From NCBI GenBank assembly GCA_035693825.1, contig DASSGB010000232.1, forward strand, positions 17,888 to 81,887: DNA of 64,000 nucleotides, written 5' to 3'. The notes under the pieces were generated by a model. It did no database searches and was not told the origin of the DNA. It was given only the letters and a program-made list of their open reading frames with translations. The DNA comes from MGOM01 sp035693825 (GTDB taxonomy: Bacteria > Chloroflexota > Anaerolineae > Anaerolineales > E44-bin32). The position numbers and the translations under genes were made by a program. Shown here piece after piece: positions 49,470 through 57,801 of this stretch (its first letter is position 1; each line of letters starts with the position of its first letter).

Positions 49470-49533
49470 CCAAACCCGTTTTGCAGAAGAGGCCCTCAGA
49501 TTGAGGGCCTCTTCATCTGCAAAACGGGTTTGG
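49470..49533. terminator. Long bidirectional terminator hairpin
   Basis: Arms of 29 and 32 nt (49470-49498 and 49502-49533) pair along 18 + 11 bp with a 3-nt bulge and a GAT loop. The inner part is AGAGGCCCTCA/TGAGGGCCTCT; the outer part is rich in A and T next to the loop-distal ends and GGGGTTTT follows. It separates two convergent genes. Confidence 0.8.
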
Positions 49534-49539
49534 GGTTTT

Positions 49540-50709
49540 CTACCCCATCGCCTCGCGCAACGCATGGCACACCTCGTCCACCTGCGCCTCGGTCATGACC
49601 CCCGAGAACGGCAGGGCCAGGGTGCGGCGGCCGAGATCCTCGGTCACGGGGAAATCGCCGGCACGATAGCCGAACCTTTCCACGAAATACGGCATGAGAT
49701 GAATCGGGGCGAAGTACGGCCGTGAGGGGATGCCCCGCGCCTCGAGCCGCGCCATGATGCGCGATCGGTCGAGGCCGGCAGCGAGCCGGACCGGATAGAT
49801 GAACCACGCCAGGCGCGTCGTCTGAGGGGCGAGGCTCAGCGGTGAGACCGGCGGCAGCTCCGCCAGACGTTCGCCATACCATCCGGCCACCTGGTCGCGC
49901 TTCGCCAGAAGCTCCTCCAACCGCGCCAGCTGGGCCACGCCCAGCGCGGCGCTCATTTCATCCAGTCGGTAGTTGTAGCCGAGGTGGGTGTGTTCGAGCC
50001 AGGTGTCTCCGGGCGCTCTTCCTTGATTCCGCAGGGACCGCGCCATTTCGGCCCAGTCGTCACGATCGGTAACGATGACCGCACCTTCGCCGGTCGTCAT
50101 CTGTTTGTTGGGATAGAAGGCATACACCCCGACATCGCCCAGCATTCCCGCCGGGCGGCCCTTGTAGGTCGCGCCAAACGCTTCACACGAATCCTCGATG
50201 ACCGGCAGCGCGCGAGAGCGGGCCGCGGCCATGATCGGATCCAAATCAGCCGGCTGACCGAAAGCGTCCACGGGCAGGAGAGCCTTCAACTTCGCCTCGC
50301 GGCTCGCCCCGCGCCTCGGCAGCCAGGGCGCCGCCGATTCTGCTCCATCGGTGAGATCGGCCACCGCCTGTTCAACGCGCACTGGATCGATGTTCGCCGT
50401 GTCCGGGTCGATGTCGACGAACACCGGCACGGCCCGCTCGTAGAGAATCACGTTGGCTGAAGCCACAAAGGAGAACGGGCTGGTGATGACCAGATCGCTG
50501 TCCTGGACGCCCGCCGCGCGGATGCAGATGTGCAGCCCGGCCGTCCCGGAGCTGACGCCGATGGCATGCCGCGCGCCGACGAGTTGCGCGATGGCGGCTT
50601 CGAAGGCCTCGATCTGCGGGCCCATGCTGAGGCGCGGCGTGCGCAAGACGTCCAGCACGGCCTGGCGCTCGGCCTCGGTCAGATCAGGGGAAGACATGGG
50701 TACGCTCAT
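49540..50709 (-). CDS. DegT/DnrJ/EryC1 (PLP-dependent) sugar aminotransferase
   Basis: A 389-residue member of the family that makes amino sugars on nucleotide-sugar 3- or 4-keto intermediates. VSSGTAGLHICIRAAG and TSPFSFVASANVILY bind the cofactor, ALPVIEDSCEAFGATYKGRP and VGVYAFYPNKQMTTGEGAVI contain the PLP-ring Asp and the Schiff-base Lys, and LGYNYRLDEMSAALG is the family block. An insertion of about 20 residues (near 125) is unusual. It is the last gene of the polysaccharide run and overlaps the HAD gene by 4 bp (ATGA). Likely a sugar amine for the surface polymer. Confidence 0.9.
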   Translation of the reverse strand: MSVPMSSPDLTEAERQAVLDVLRTPRLSMGPQIEAFEAAIAQLVGARHAIGVSSGTAGLHICIRAAGVQDSDLVITSPFSFVASANVILYERAVPVFVDIDPDTANIDPVRVEQAVADLTDGAESAAPWLPRRGASREAKLKALLPVDAFGQPADLDPIMAAARSRALPVIEDSCEAFGATYKGRPAGMLGDVGVYAFYPNKQMTTGEGAVIVTDRDDWAEMARSLRNQGRAPGDTWLEHTHLGYNYRLDEMSAALGVAQLARLEELLAKRDQVAGWYGERLAELPPVSPLSLAPQTTRLAWFIYPVRLAAGLDRSRIMARLEARGIPSRPYFAPIHLMPYFVERFGYRAGDFPVTEDLGRRTLALPFSGVMTEAQVDEVCHALREAMG

Positions 50710-51407
50710 CTGTGCTCGGCGCCTCGCTCTTCCAGCCAGGCTTCCAGGCCCGGCAAGTCGCTCACTTCGGCCTCGGGCGCGTCTTCCGGCGTCAGAGGCT
50801 CCTCCTCGGAGTGCAATCCATCGCGCCGGCGGATCCGCACCCCCGTCACACCGGCTCTGCGGGCCGCCAGAAAGTCCTTGCCCGGATTATCCCCGACGTA
50901 CACCATCGCCTCCGGCACGACGCCCAGGCTTTCCGCCAGTCGCTCGAGCGGCCACGGCTCGGGCTTCCAGCGTGCGCGGTCGCTTTCACCCAGGATCACG
51001 ACGCTCTGGAAGAAGCTTCGCAGCCCCAGCGCATCCAGCTTGGCGTGCTGCACCTTGGCCGCGCCTTCGGTCGCCAGGCCCAGCCGGTATCGGCGGGTCA
51101 TTCGCTGAAGAGCCGGTACGACGTCCGGATAAGAAGACAGGGCGGGCGTGTGGCGGCGGTATACGTCCACCATGCGTTGTCGATAGGATCCAATCGGCAG
51201 GTCGTGGGCCTTCAGCCATCGATCGAACGTGTCTCCCCGGATCCCACCCGAGAAAAGGCCTGCAAGCTCCTCCAGCGTCGCCTTTGCCGGGAAGCCGAGT
51301 TCCGTCTCGATCCATCCCGCCACGGCCTGGAACCCGCTCAGCACGTAGCTCCGTTCCGGGTACAGCGTGTCGTCGAGGTCAAAGCCGACGGCGCGCCAGG
51401 CGGGCAT
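50706..51407 (-). CDS. HAD-superfamily hydrolase
   Basis: A 233-residue phosphatase-like protein. Motif I VGFDLDDTLYPE carries the nucleophile Asp and acid Asp, motif II lies at LGLATEGAAK, motif III at the Lys in DRARWKPEPWPLE, and motif IV reads MVYVGDNPGKDFLAARRAG. A helical cap follows motif I. Its ATG overlaps the ATP-grasp gene by 29 bp and its stop overlaps the DegT start. In polysaccharide loci such enzymes dephosphorylate sugar phosphates, but the substrate here is unknown. Confidence 0.87.
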   Translation of the reverse strand: MPAWRAVGFDLDDTLYPERSYVLSGFQAVAGWIETELGFPAKATLEELAGLFSGGIRGDTFDRWLKAHDLPIGSYRQRMVDVYRRHTPALSSYPDVVPALQRMTRRYRLGLATEGAAKVQHAKLDALGLRSFFQSVVILGESDRARWKPEPWPLERLAESLGVVPEAMVYVGDNPGKDFLAARRAGVTGVRIRRRDGLHSEEEPLTPEDAPEAEVSDLPGLEAWLEERGAEHR

Positions 51408-52368
51408 GGGCCTCCTCGTCCAGGAAGAACGAGCCGTCGTAGCGCGTCAGGAAGAGGCCCCGGCGGTAGGAGCCGAGCGCCGGAGCTCGCACGTCGCGGC
51501 CCGCGGCCTCCTCCAAGTACCAGCGCGGAGCAGGCACTCCGGCGGCAAAGGCCAGCGGCGACCCACCGGCGAAACGCGCGTTGACTTCGGTGAAGAGCGG
51601 GCTGCCGTCCTTCAGCATGCATTGGACCGTGATAGGGCCGATCGCCCGCAGACCTTCGGCGATCGCCACGCAGTGGCGCTGGATGGCCTCATCGTGGATG
51701 GTGATGCCTTTGGCCACCTCGCCCCATCGCACCTCGAATCGCTTTCTCGAGACCACCGCCCAGACCCGCCCTTGGAGGCTGCAGAAGACATCGTTGGTGA
51801 TCTCGGGTCCGTCCACGAACTCCTGGACCACAGGATGATCCACATATCCAAGGAAGAACTCGAGCTGCTCGGCGGTTTCGGCCTTGAAGCCTTGTTTGCC
51901 GGCGCTGCCGTAGCGCGGCTTGACGAAGGCCGGCAGGGTGAGATCGGCACGCGATGTGTCACTTCCCAGCCATGTGCGAGGTGTTGGAAGACCCCGGGCT
52001 CGAAACCATTCGAACGTCTGCCACTTGTCGCGGGTAAGGTCGGCCGCCTCAGCCGGCACGACGGCCACGCGGGCGCCTTCGGTTTCCATCACAACTCGGC
52101 CGTGCGCCAGAACCGGAATGTCGGGGTCGATCAAGGGAAACACCAGATCGATCGATTCCTGCCGGCAGAGCCTGGCCAGGCTCGGCACGTAGTCCGGATG
52201 GCTGACGGGAGGCACCAGAAACGCCTCATCGGCGACGTGAAGGGCTGGCGCCAGCGGGTCGATATCGGTCGCGACGATGCGTCCCTTCAGCCCGGCTTCG
52301 CGGCTGGCCTCCCGAAAGGCGTGCAGCAGCTCCACACGCCGGCCGGCGCTGGTCAAGAGAACGTTCAC
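51379..52368 (-). CDS. ATP-grasp family ligase (CarB/PylC-like)
   Basis: A 329-residue protein with an N-terminal pre-ATP-grasp Rossmann-like part (VNVLLTSAGRRVELLHAFRE, ATDIDPLAPALHVAD) and an ATP-grasp domain (FVKPRYGSAGKQGFK with the ATP-binding Lys, VVQEFVDGPEITNDVFC, LFTEVNARFAGGSPL with metal-binding Glu and Asn). This is the layout of carbamoyl-phosphate-synthase-like amide ligases that decorate sugars or amino acids. GTG 52368 is chosen over an upstream TTG because the family's VLLTSAGRR starts the fold; it begins 4 bp after the methyltransferase stop. The ligated substrates cannot be predicted. Confidence 0.85.
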   Translation of the reverse strand: MNVLLTSAGRRVELLHAFREASREAGLKGRIVATDIDPLAPALHVADEAFLVPPVSHPDYVPSLARLCRQESIDLVFPLIDPDIPVLAHGRVVMETEGARVAVVPAEAADLTRDKWQTFEWFRARGLPTPRTWLGSDTSRADLTLPAFVKPRYGSAGKQGFKAETAEQLEFFLGYVDHPVVQEFVDGPEITNDVFCSLQGRVWAVVSRKRFEVRWGEVAKGITIHDEAIQRHCVAIAEGLRAIGPITVQCMLKDGSPLFTEVNARFAGGSPLAFAAGVPAPRWYLEEAAGRDVRAPALGSYRRGLFLTRYDGSFFLDEEAHARLARRRL

Positions 52369-52372
52369 TTCG

Positions 52373-53047
52373 TCAGCTGGGCTTGCGCCCGATGGCAAAG
52401 TAGCCTCCGGCAATCCGATCCGCCTGCGCCCCGCGCCCGACGAGCCGGTCGAGCCATTTCAGCGGGTAGCATAGCAGAGACGCCAGTCCCTTGACGGGAA
52501 GATACAGCGCAGGCACGACCCGCGCCGCGCCTCCTGCCAGAAACTCGACCAGGATGCGATAGAAGCCGGTGCCGGCCCCGACCGAGCGATCGACCCGCAC
52601 CGGCGCAGCTCCGCTCCGTTGAAGCAGTTGAGCCATCCCCGCCCGCGTGAAACGCCAGTAATCCTCCGGCCCCGGGTGGTAGCCGATGATGAACGGCGCC
52701 TGGAGATAGATCCACCCGCCGCGCGCCAGCACCCGGCCCATTTCGCGCGCCGCGGCGAATGGATCGACCAGATGCTCGACGGTCTCTTGGGACAGGACGA
52801 CGTCGAAGGTCTCGCCCGCAAAAGGCAGGGCCAGTGCGTCGGCCACGACATCGACGGCCGGCGCCCGGGCCAGGTCGACGTGGACGAAACGCGCACCCCA
52901 TCGAGTATCCCCGGCGCCGACGTTGAGGCCGCGAGCGCCAGGGCCGGCATTCGCCAGAACCTCGCTCACGGCGGCGCGCACCGCCGGCGAGTCGTTGTGC
53001 GTCGCCCAGACGCTGCGGACAAACCGCCGACGCCAGCTTGACGTCAT
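52373..53047 (-). CDS. SAM-dependent class I methyltransferase
   Basis: A 224-residue protein with RGLNVGAGDTRWGARFVHVD as motif I, VVADALALPFAGETFDVVLS as motif II/III and LVDPFAAAREMGRVLARGGW as the post-motif, the usual Methyltransf_11 pattern. The C-terminal helices include a hydrophobic stretch (ALYLPVKGLASLLCYPL) that may touch the membrane. Start overlaps the glycosyltransferase stop by 4 bp (ATGA). It probably methylates a sugar or lipid-linked intermediate in this cluster; the substrate is not indicated. Confidence 0.85.
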   Translation of the reverse strand: MTSSWRRRFVRSVWATHNDSPAVRAAVSEVLANAGPGARGLNVGAGDTRWGARFVHVDLARAPAVDVVADALALPFAGETFDVVLSQETVEHLVDPFAAAREMGRVLARGGWIYLQAPFIIGYHPGPEDYWRFTRAGMAQLLQRSGAAPVRVDRSVGAGTGFYRILVEFLAGGAARVVPALYLPVKGLASLLCYPLKWLDRLVGRGAQADRIAGGYFAIGRKPS

Positions 53048-54279
53048 GCCGGCGACTCCGCACGCCGCGGCGAGCCGGCGACCTCCAGCAGCAGCCGCTC
53101 CAACTGATCCGTCTGGCGCGGCCGGTCGAACTGAGCCTCGACAAGTTTTCGCCCGCGCTCCCCCATGCGGCGCGCCTCGGCCCGGTCGGATGCCAGGCGC
53201 CGAATCGCCTCGGCCATGGCCCCACCGTCGCCCGGCGTGGCGAAGATCCCTGCCCCGGCCTTCTCGACCAACTCGCGCACAACGCCGTCCACCGCCAGGA
53301 CAACCGGCCGCCCCGCGGCCATGTAGTCGAAGACCTTGTTGGGATAGGTGGTGGCGTAGAGCGGCAATGGCCGCAAGATGGCGATGCCACAGTCGGCCGC
53401 GGCCAGGACTTCGGGCATGGCGTCCTTCGGGACAGGCGGCAGAAGGTGCATGTTGGTCAGACGTCTTGTCTCCGCTTGAGCGAAAAGCGCGGGTTTCTCT
53501 TTGCCATCCCCCACCAAGACGAGAGAGATGTCCGCATTTCCACGCAGTCGCTCGGCGGCGTCCAGAACAACGCTCAGGTCGTTGGACAGGCCATGCGCGC
53601 CGGCGTACAGCGCCACGAACTTGCTTTCCAGCCCATGGGCCGAACGGAAAGCCTCACCACGAGCCTTCGGATCGAACATGCGCACGTCCACGCCGTTGGG
53701 GATCAGGGCGATGCGGTCCTCGGGCGCGCCGGAGGCAACCAGATGGGGGATAAAGCCGGGCGAGTTGACCACGATGCGCTCGGCGTGTCGGTAAAGGAAG
53801 CGCTCGAGCCACCGCGACAGAGCGATCAACAACCGATTCTTCAGCACTCCCACCTGGATGGCGAAAGCCGGCCAGAGGTCGCGCACCTCGAAGACCAGCG
53901 GGAGGCGTTTGGCGCGGGCGATGGCCCATGCCGACGCGGCCTGCAGCAGGGGAGGCGATGTCCCCCACACGACGTCGGCCTGGCCGAGGCGAAGGCCGGC
54001 AATCAGTGACGTCCAGGTGAACGTCAGAAAGCCCAGCGTGCGCCACACGAAGCTGCGGTGGACGCCGCCGATCGACCCGCAGCGGATGATCTCCAGGCCC
54101 GGTTCGAGCACCTCACGCCGGGCCCGGGTGACAGGTTCTCCCGTCAGGTAGCTGCGCGTCCCGGCCAGGATCGTCACGCGATGGCCCCGGGCCACCAGCC
54201 CTCGGGCGAGTTCGTAATGCCGGGTTCCCCCGGGATCGTCCGGCCGGATGAAGAGTTGATGGACGAGGAGGATGTGCAT
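53044..54279 (-). CDS. Glycosyltransferase family 4 (WbuB-like)
   Basis: A 411-residue GT-B enzyme. The start HILLVHQLFIRPDDPGGTRH is typical of WbuB/CapM-like aminosugar transferases; IVVNSPGFIPHLVASGAPED and LIPNGVDVRMFDP define the interdomain region, and the C-terminal donor site reads FVALYAGAHGLSNDLSVVLD then YPNKVFDYMAAGRPVVLAV. ATG 54279 is clear; the leader contains a TAGAGT -10-like box. It heads the five-gene set down to 49540. Donor probably a UDP-activated amino or deoxy sugar, by family. Confidence 0.9.
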   Translation of the reverse strand: MHILLVHQLFIRPDDPGGTRHYELARGLVARGHRVTILAGTRSYLTGEPVTRARREVLEPGLEIIRCGSIGGVHRSFVWRTLGFLTFTWTSLIAGLRLGQADVVWGTSPPLLQAASAWAIARAKRLPLVFEVRDLWPAFAIQVGVLKNRLLIALSRWLERFLYRHAERIVVNSPGFIPHLVASGAPEDRIALIPNGVDVRMFDPKARGEAFRSAHGLESKFVALYAGAHGLSNDLSVVLDAAERLRGNADISLVLVGDGKEKPALFAQAETRRLTNMHLLPPVPKDAMPEVLAAADCGIAILRPLPLYATTYPNKVFDYMAAGRPVVLAVDGVVRELVEKAGAGIFATPGDGGAMAEAIRRLASDRAEARRMGERGRKLVEAQFDRPRQTDQLERLLLEVAGSPRRAESPA

Positions 54280-54363
54280 GCCGTCGGCGAAGCCCCGAGG
54301 TTCCCGGCTCCGACTCTATCACGCCCTCTTGCTAGCGTGCCGCCGTGGCGGCGGGACCGGATG

Positions 54364-54435
54364 CTCATTGCCCTACCGGGGCTCGCGCATCGTCGCGCTT
54401 CGCACCCCGTAGGGGGCATCCCCTTGGGGGACTTG
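54364..54435 (-). repeat. Modular palindromic repeat, copy C (full length, inverted)
   Basis: Reading on the minus strand it is CAAGTCCCCCAAGGGGATGC, CCCCCTACGGGGTGCGAAGC, GCGACGATGCGCGA and GCCCCGGTAGGGCAATGAG, nearly identical to copy A 34 kb away. The 371-bp gap 54280-54651 contains this copy, minimal copy E and a terminator; nothing else is recognised. Confidence 0.75.
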
Positions 54436-54545
54436 AAGCCAGAAACGCATCCTCGAGGCCGTCGGGCGAGAGGAAGGTTGCGGATGTTCACCCAGTGGAT
54501 GCCCGGCCGTCGCCCAAGAGATACCTTGGCCGCGATGGCCTGCTA

Positions 54546-54567
54546 CAAGTCCCCGGTAGGGCCATGG
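54546..54567 (+). repeat. Modular palindromic repeat, copy E (minimal form)
   Basis: CAAGTCCCCGGTAGGGCCAT is the deletion form also seen at 45577, in opposite orientation to copy C 110 bp away. Confidence 0.55.
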
Positions 54568-54582
54568 AGAAGAGAGAAAGAC

Positions 54583-54615
54583 ACACAGCCGTCCCCCAAG
54601 AGGGAGCGGCTGTGT
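54583..54615 (-). terminator. Intrinsic terminator of the 62-residue protein gene
   Basis: Minus strand ACACAGCCGCTCCC (54615-54602) pairs with GGGGGACGGCTGTGT (54597-54583), followed by a pyrimidine run GTCTTTCTCTCTTCT. It lies 37 bp after the stop codon. Confidence 0.7.
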
Positions 54616-54651
54616 ATCGGAACCGAAACCGAAAGGGAAGGGTCCGCTGAG

Positions 54652-54840
54652 CTACATGCCCATGTTTGCTTTGGCGAAGTCTTCCTTGACGATCAACCAG
54701 GCCTCATGAGCGGCGCCTGGCACCTTCGACACGGCAAAATAGCGGGTCTTGCCCTTGGACACCTTGGACTCGATGCGCCAGTCGGTCGAGGTGAACTTCG
54801 ACTTGGACTTCACATCGTAGAACGACAATTCTGGCTTCAC
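54652..54840 (-). CDS. Small 62-residue charged protein, unknown
   Basis: A short lysine-rich protein: KPELSFYDVKSKSKFTSTDW, then RIESKVSKGKTRYFAVSKVP, GAAHEAWLIVKEDFAKANMG. A perfect AAAGGAGG lies directly against an ATG (spacing 0), so the next in-frame GTG at 54840 (spacing 6) is the better start; using ATG 54846 would add two residues. It has its own promoter (54891-54919) with a palindrome over the -35 and its own terminator, so it is a well-defined single gene inside the polysaccharide region. Composition suggests a nucleic-acid-binding or ribosome-associated protein, but the family is not recognised. Confidence 0.75.
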   Translation of the reverse strand: MKPELSFYDVKSKSKFTSTDWRIESKVSKGKTRYFAVSKVPGAAHEAWLIVKEDFAKANMGM

Positions 54841-54890
54841 GGGCATCCTCCTTTAGCACTCCCGTTCGAGGGCGGGCTTCCCAGCCGAAG

Positions 54891-54919
54891 ATACTACCCG
54901 CATAGACTTGCCAAGGCAA
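54891..54919 (-). promoter_or_regulatory. Promoter with palindromic operator-like element before the small protein gene
   Basis: Minus strand TTGCCT (54919-54914), 17-nt spacer, TAGTAT (54896-54891). ACTTGCC-AA-GGCAAGT (54906-54921), a 7+2+7 inverted repeat, covers the -35 box and could be a repressor operator. Confidence 0.55.
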
Positions 54920-55017
54920 GTACTGTTCAGGCCTGTTGCGAGCGCCTATAAGTGGGTTGAGCCTGTGCGCAGACCGCCACAGGTGGCGGCGCCTCGGGCT
55001 TTTCTGCGAGGGAAGAT

Positions 55018-55653
55018 CTAGGGAGGCGTGTCTCTGGGGTATGTGTTCCCGAGGAATTCTTCGGCTGTGGCGTGCCCCGGCTGGCTGATTCCTTCTCTGG
55101 TGAGCGTCTTCAGAGCGGTCAGAGCCAGGATTCGGAGGTCCAGGCCAAGCGACCAGTGGTCGACGTACCACACGTCGTGGGCGAATTTCTGCTCCCAGGT
55201 CAGAGCGTTACGCCCGTTCACTTGAGCCCATCCGGTCATACCGGGAAGGACCTCATGGCGCCGGGCCTGCTCCGGCGAGTACCGCTCCAGGTACTCCATG
55301 AGCAGAGGCCGAGGGCCCACCAGGCTCATCTCTCCGATGAGCACGTTGAACAGCTCAGGCAGTTCATCCAGGCTGAACGACCTCAGAAATCGGCCCAGCG
55401 TCGTCAGCCGAACCTCATCGGGGAGTATCCGCCCATCGGCCGTGCGGAGATCCCGCATCGTCCTGAACTTGTAGAGCGTGAACGGTCGGCCGTTCAACCC
55501 GGCCCGGGTGTGGCGGAAGATCACCGGGCGACCGTGCGCGGCCCAGACCAGGAATGCCAGCAGGAGCAGGAGCGGGCTGAGCACGATGACCAACGGGATG
55601 GTCAGGATGAGATCCAGGGCTCGCTTAGACGAGGGGACTCGATGCGGATTCAT
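55018..55653 (-). CDS. Polyprenyl-phosphate sugar phosphotransferase (PglC/WcaJ-type bacterial sugar transferase)
   Basis: A 211-residue monotopic membrane enzyme that starts polysaccharide assembly by moving a sugar phosphate from a nucleotide sugar to undecaprenyl phosphate. A single re-entrant hydrophobic segment (ALDLILTIPLVIVLSPLLLL) precedes the catalytic domain: YKFRTMRDL, SFSLDELPELFNVLIG with the Asp-Glu catalytic pair, EMSLVGPRPLL, PGMTGWAQVNGR and WYVDHWSLGLDLRIL. It lacks the extra N-terminal helices of WbaP, so it is the short PglC form. It starts 4 bp after the heparinase-like gene stop and ends the operon here. Confidence 0.93.
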   Translation of the reverse strand: MNPHRVPSSKRALDLILTIPLVIVLSPLLLLLAFLVWAAHGRPVIFRHTRAGLNGRPFTLYKFRTMRDLRTADGRILPDEVRLTTLGRFLRSFSLDELPELFNVLIGEMSLVGPRPLLMEYLERYSPEQARRHEVLPGMTGWAQVNGRNALTWEQKFAHDVWYVDHWSLGLDLRILALTALKTLTREGISQPGHATAEEFLGNTYPRDTPP

Positions 55654-55656
55654 CGC

Positions 55657-57801
55657 CTACGCTTCCGCGATTTCCAGGGTCGTCTTCCCCAAACGCACCC
55701 TGGCGACGGCCGCCGGGCCTTTTCCGGGAGGCATCCACTCGATCTTGGGCTCGGCCTGGCGGCCTCCCCCGAGCTCGAACCGGCTGACGATCCGCATCGG
55801 CAGGGGCCCCTCTTGCTCGAACACGACCCGCAGCGCCGGTTCCATACGGCCATACGTTCCTGATCGCCATCCCCACCGGGGTGAGGCCTCGGGCGGAGGC
55901 TCTCCCTTCACGCACTTCCCGGCGCGATAGATCGAGACCGTGCCGCCCTCGACCGAGAGCCCGATCTCGCCCCTCCTTGAGCGAAGTCTAATAGTCCCGC
56001 CTCTCGAGCTCCATGGCAGATCGGGCAGATTCCATCCGGCGGTCGCTCGATGCCGGCCCGGCCCGAGAAGGTCGTCGGCGACGATCCACCACGACTCGCC
56101 GGCGCGCACCAGCGTCCTTCGATGGATGATCGACCGGTAGCCGTGGTGCTCAGCCGCGGCCGCCTGGATCGAGCCGCCCGCGGAGTTCCATTGCCCCAGA
56201 AGCTCGGCCTGCGCCCAATCGAGCCAAAGGAACGGCCCCGCCCGCTCCATCGGGTCCGCCCCATCCACGGTCAGGGTGTTGTGGAGGCCGGCCTCGCCAA
56301 AGCCACCTTCCCACGGCGCGGGCGCCTGGTAGAGGTAGCTGCCCGGATCGAGGGCGACATTCCGGCCGCGCCACCACAGGTCCACGTGGAGTTGATCCGA
56401 GTGGCCGGGCCGCGAGCGGAAGTGAGCCGCCCGCATACAGCCCCAGGTGTTTCGGCCGTTCAATCGCACAAGCCCGGCGTCGGGCATGATCGGGGCGACG
56501 GCTCTTTCGGAGCGGCCGGCTTTCTTCATTCGCCGCGCCCGCGACTTCGACGCGGAAGGGATTCCCAACCAGACAGCGAGCTCATCCCACGGGCCCGAAG
56601 CAAGCAGAGGCTCCCCCAGAAACAGGCGAGAAGCCGCCTGCAAGGTGGGGCGAGAGTCGACTGTCAGGTCAGGATCGAAGGCAAACAGATCGCTGCCGTC
56701 GTCCGGGCCGAAATGGACTGCCCCGCCCGTGGATGCGTCGACGAAATTCGCCAGGCCCCGCGTCAGGCGGCCGAGAAGGGCGATGGCCTCGCGCGTCAGC
56801 GGATCCTCGTTCACACTTCCCAGACGCGCCATCCATAGTCCGAGCTGCAGCGCGAGGCGATGGTAGTTGGTCGAATGCTGGATGTAGCCGCCGTCCGCGA
56901 AGACCTGACGCTGCAAGCCCTCGACGAACAGACGCCGCCCCGTGTGCCGCCAGCGGGCCGCATCCCGCGCTTCGGGAAAGAGCACGCCCGCGGTGTAGAG
57001 GCCGGCCGCCTCGCTCAGCACGTGGTTGTTCCCTTGAGCGCGTGCGTAGCCCAGCGTCGGCGGGATTCTTCGCGCGTGAATCAGAACGGCCTGCGCCAAC
57101 GCCGCCACCCGCCCCGGCCTCTTTCGCCAGGCCGGGGCAAAGGCATACAGCGCAACGACGAGCGCCAGGAGCCGCAGGGCCACTTCCTGCCCGGAGGCCC
57201 ACTGCACGCCGGCGTTCGGCGGATTCTCATCGGCCCACGATTCCCACAGCCGCCAGAAGCCTTCGGCATACCGCAGGTCTCGCGTGGCGCGGAAGGCTCG
57301 AGCCAAAGGCAGCACCCACCCGAATCGGCTCGGCTCCCAGAGCAAACGCGCGTCGACTCCCAGGCGGCCCAGGTCATAAGTCGACCAGTGCCGGTCCGAC
57401 GGGATCCATCTCGTCTCGCCCGACGGTCCCACAACGACGTTCCAGGCCTGAGGCGGAAATCCGGGTCTCGGCGCAGACCCCGTGAACTTCACAAGAGATC
57501 CCCTCAAGATGGCGTCGGCCGACGAACGTGCCTGCCGTGCCGGAATCGGAAGGCGTGGAGCGGAGCCGTCGAAAAAGAACCGCGGAAAAGACCGTTCGGA
57601 TCGAAAGAGGGCGTAGGCCTCGGGAGACCCCGGCACACTGGGCTCCAGAAGATCCGCCAGCGCCCATGCACTCCAGGCACGTCCGGGCGTCCTGATCCGA
57701 AGCCATCCGGTGGCCAGTTTCAGGCGATGGACGGCGTAGGCCGCCAGCGGACCGGGACCCAGTGCGGCCGCCGCCTTCAGGGCACGCTCGATCGACGTCA
57801 T
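55657..57801 (-). CDS. Heparinase II/III-family protein in polysaccharide cluster
   Basis: A 714-residue protein: an N-terminal alpha/alpha toroid (about 100-400, LGYARAQGNNHVLSEAAGLY, FVEGLQRQVFADGGYIQHST and NYHRLALQLGLWMARLG, holding candidate catalytic Asn, Tyr and His) and a C-terminal beta-sandwich (GHSDQLHVDLWWRGRNVALD, PGSYLYQ, LHNTLTVDGADPME) with the metal-site His residues. Such proteins are uronate-polysaccharide lyases, but copies in biosynthetic loci may trim or epimerise nascent chains. ATG 57801 overlaps the oxidoreductase stop (ATGA). No signal peptide is evident, which argues for an intracellular or membrane-face role. Confidence 0.87.
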   Translation of the reverse strand: MTSIERALKAAAALGPGPLAAYAVHRLKLATGWLRIRTPGRAWSAWALADLLEPSVPGSPEAYALFRSERSFPRFFFDGSAPRLPIPARQARSSADAILRGSLVKFTGSAPRPGFPPQAWNVVVGPSGETRWIPSDRHWSTYDLGRLGVDARLLWEPSRFGWVLPLARAFRATRDLRYAEGFWRLWESWADENPPNAGVQWASGQEVALRLLALVVALYAFAPAWRKRPGRVAALAQAVLIHARRIPPTLGYARAQGNNHVLSEAAGLYTAGVLFPEARDAARWRHTGRRLFVEGLQRQVFADGGYIQHSTNYHRLALQLGLWMARLGSVNEDPLTREAIALLGRLTRGLANFVDASTGGAVHFGPDDGSDLFAFDPDLTVDSRPTLQAASRLFLGEPLLASGPWDELAVWLGIPSASKSRARRMKKAGRSERAVAPIMPDAGLVRLNGRNTWGCMRAAHFRSRPGHSDQLHVDLWWRGRNVALDPGSYLYQAPAPWEGGFGEAGLHNTLTVDGADPMERAGPFLWLDWAQAELLGQWNSAGGSIQAAAAEHHGYRSIIHRRTLVRAGESWWIVADDLLGPGRHRATAGWNLPDLPWSSRGGTIRLRSRRGEIGLSVEGGTVSIYRAGKCVKGEPPPEASPRWGWRSGTYGRMEPALRVVFEQEGPLPMRIVSRFELGGGRQAEPKIEWMPPGKGPAAVARVRLGKTTLEIAEA

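Noticed and set aside
54846..54848. ATG at 54846 as start of the small protein
   Set aside because: It directly touches the AAAGGAGG ribosome site, leaving no spacer; GTG at 54840 has normal spacing.
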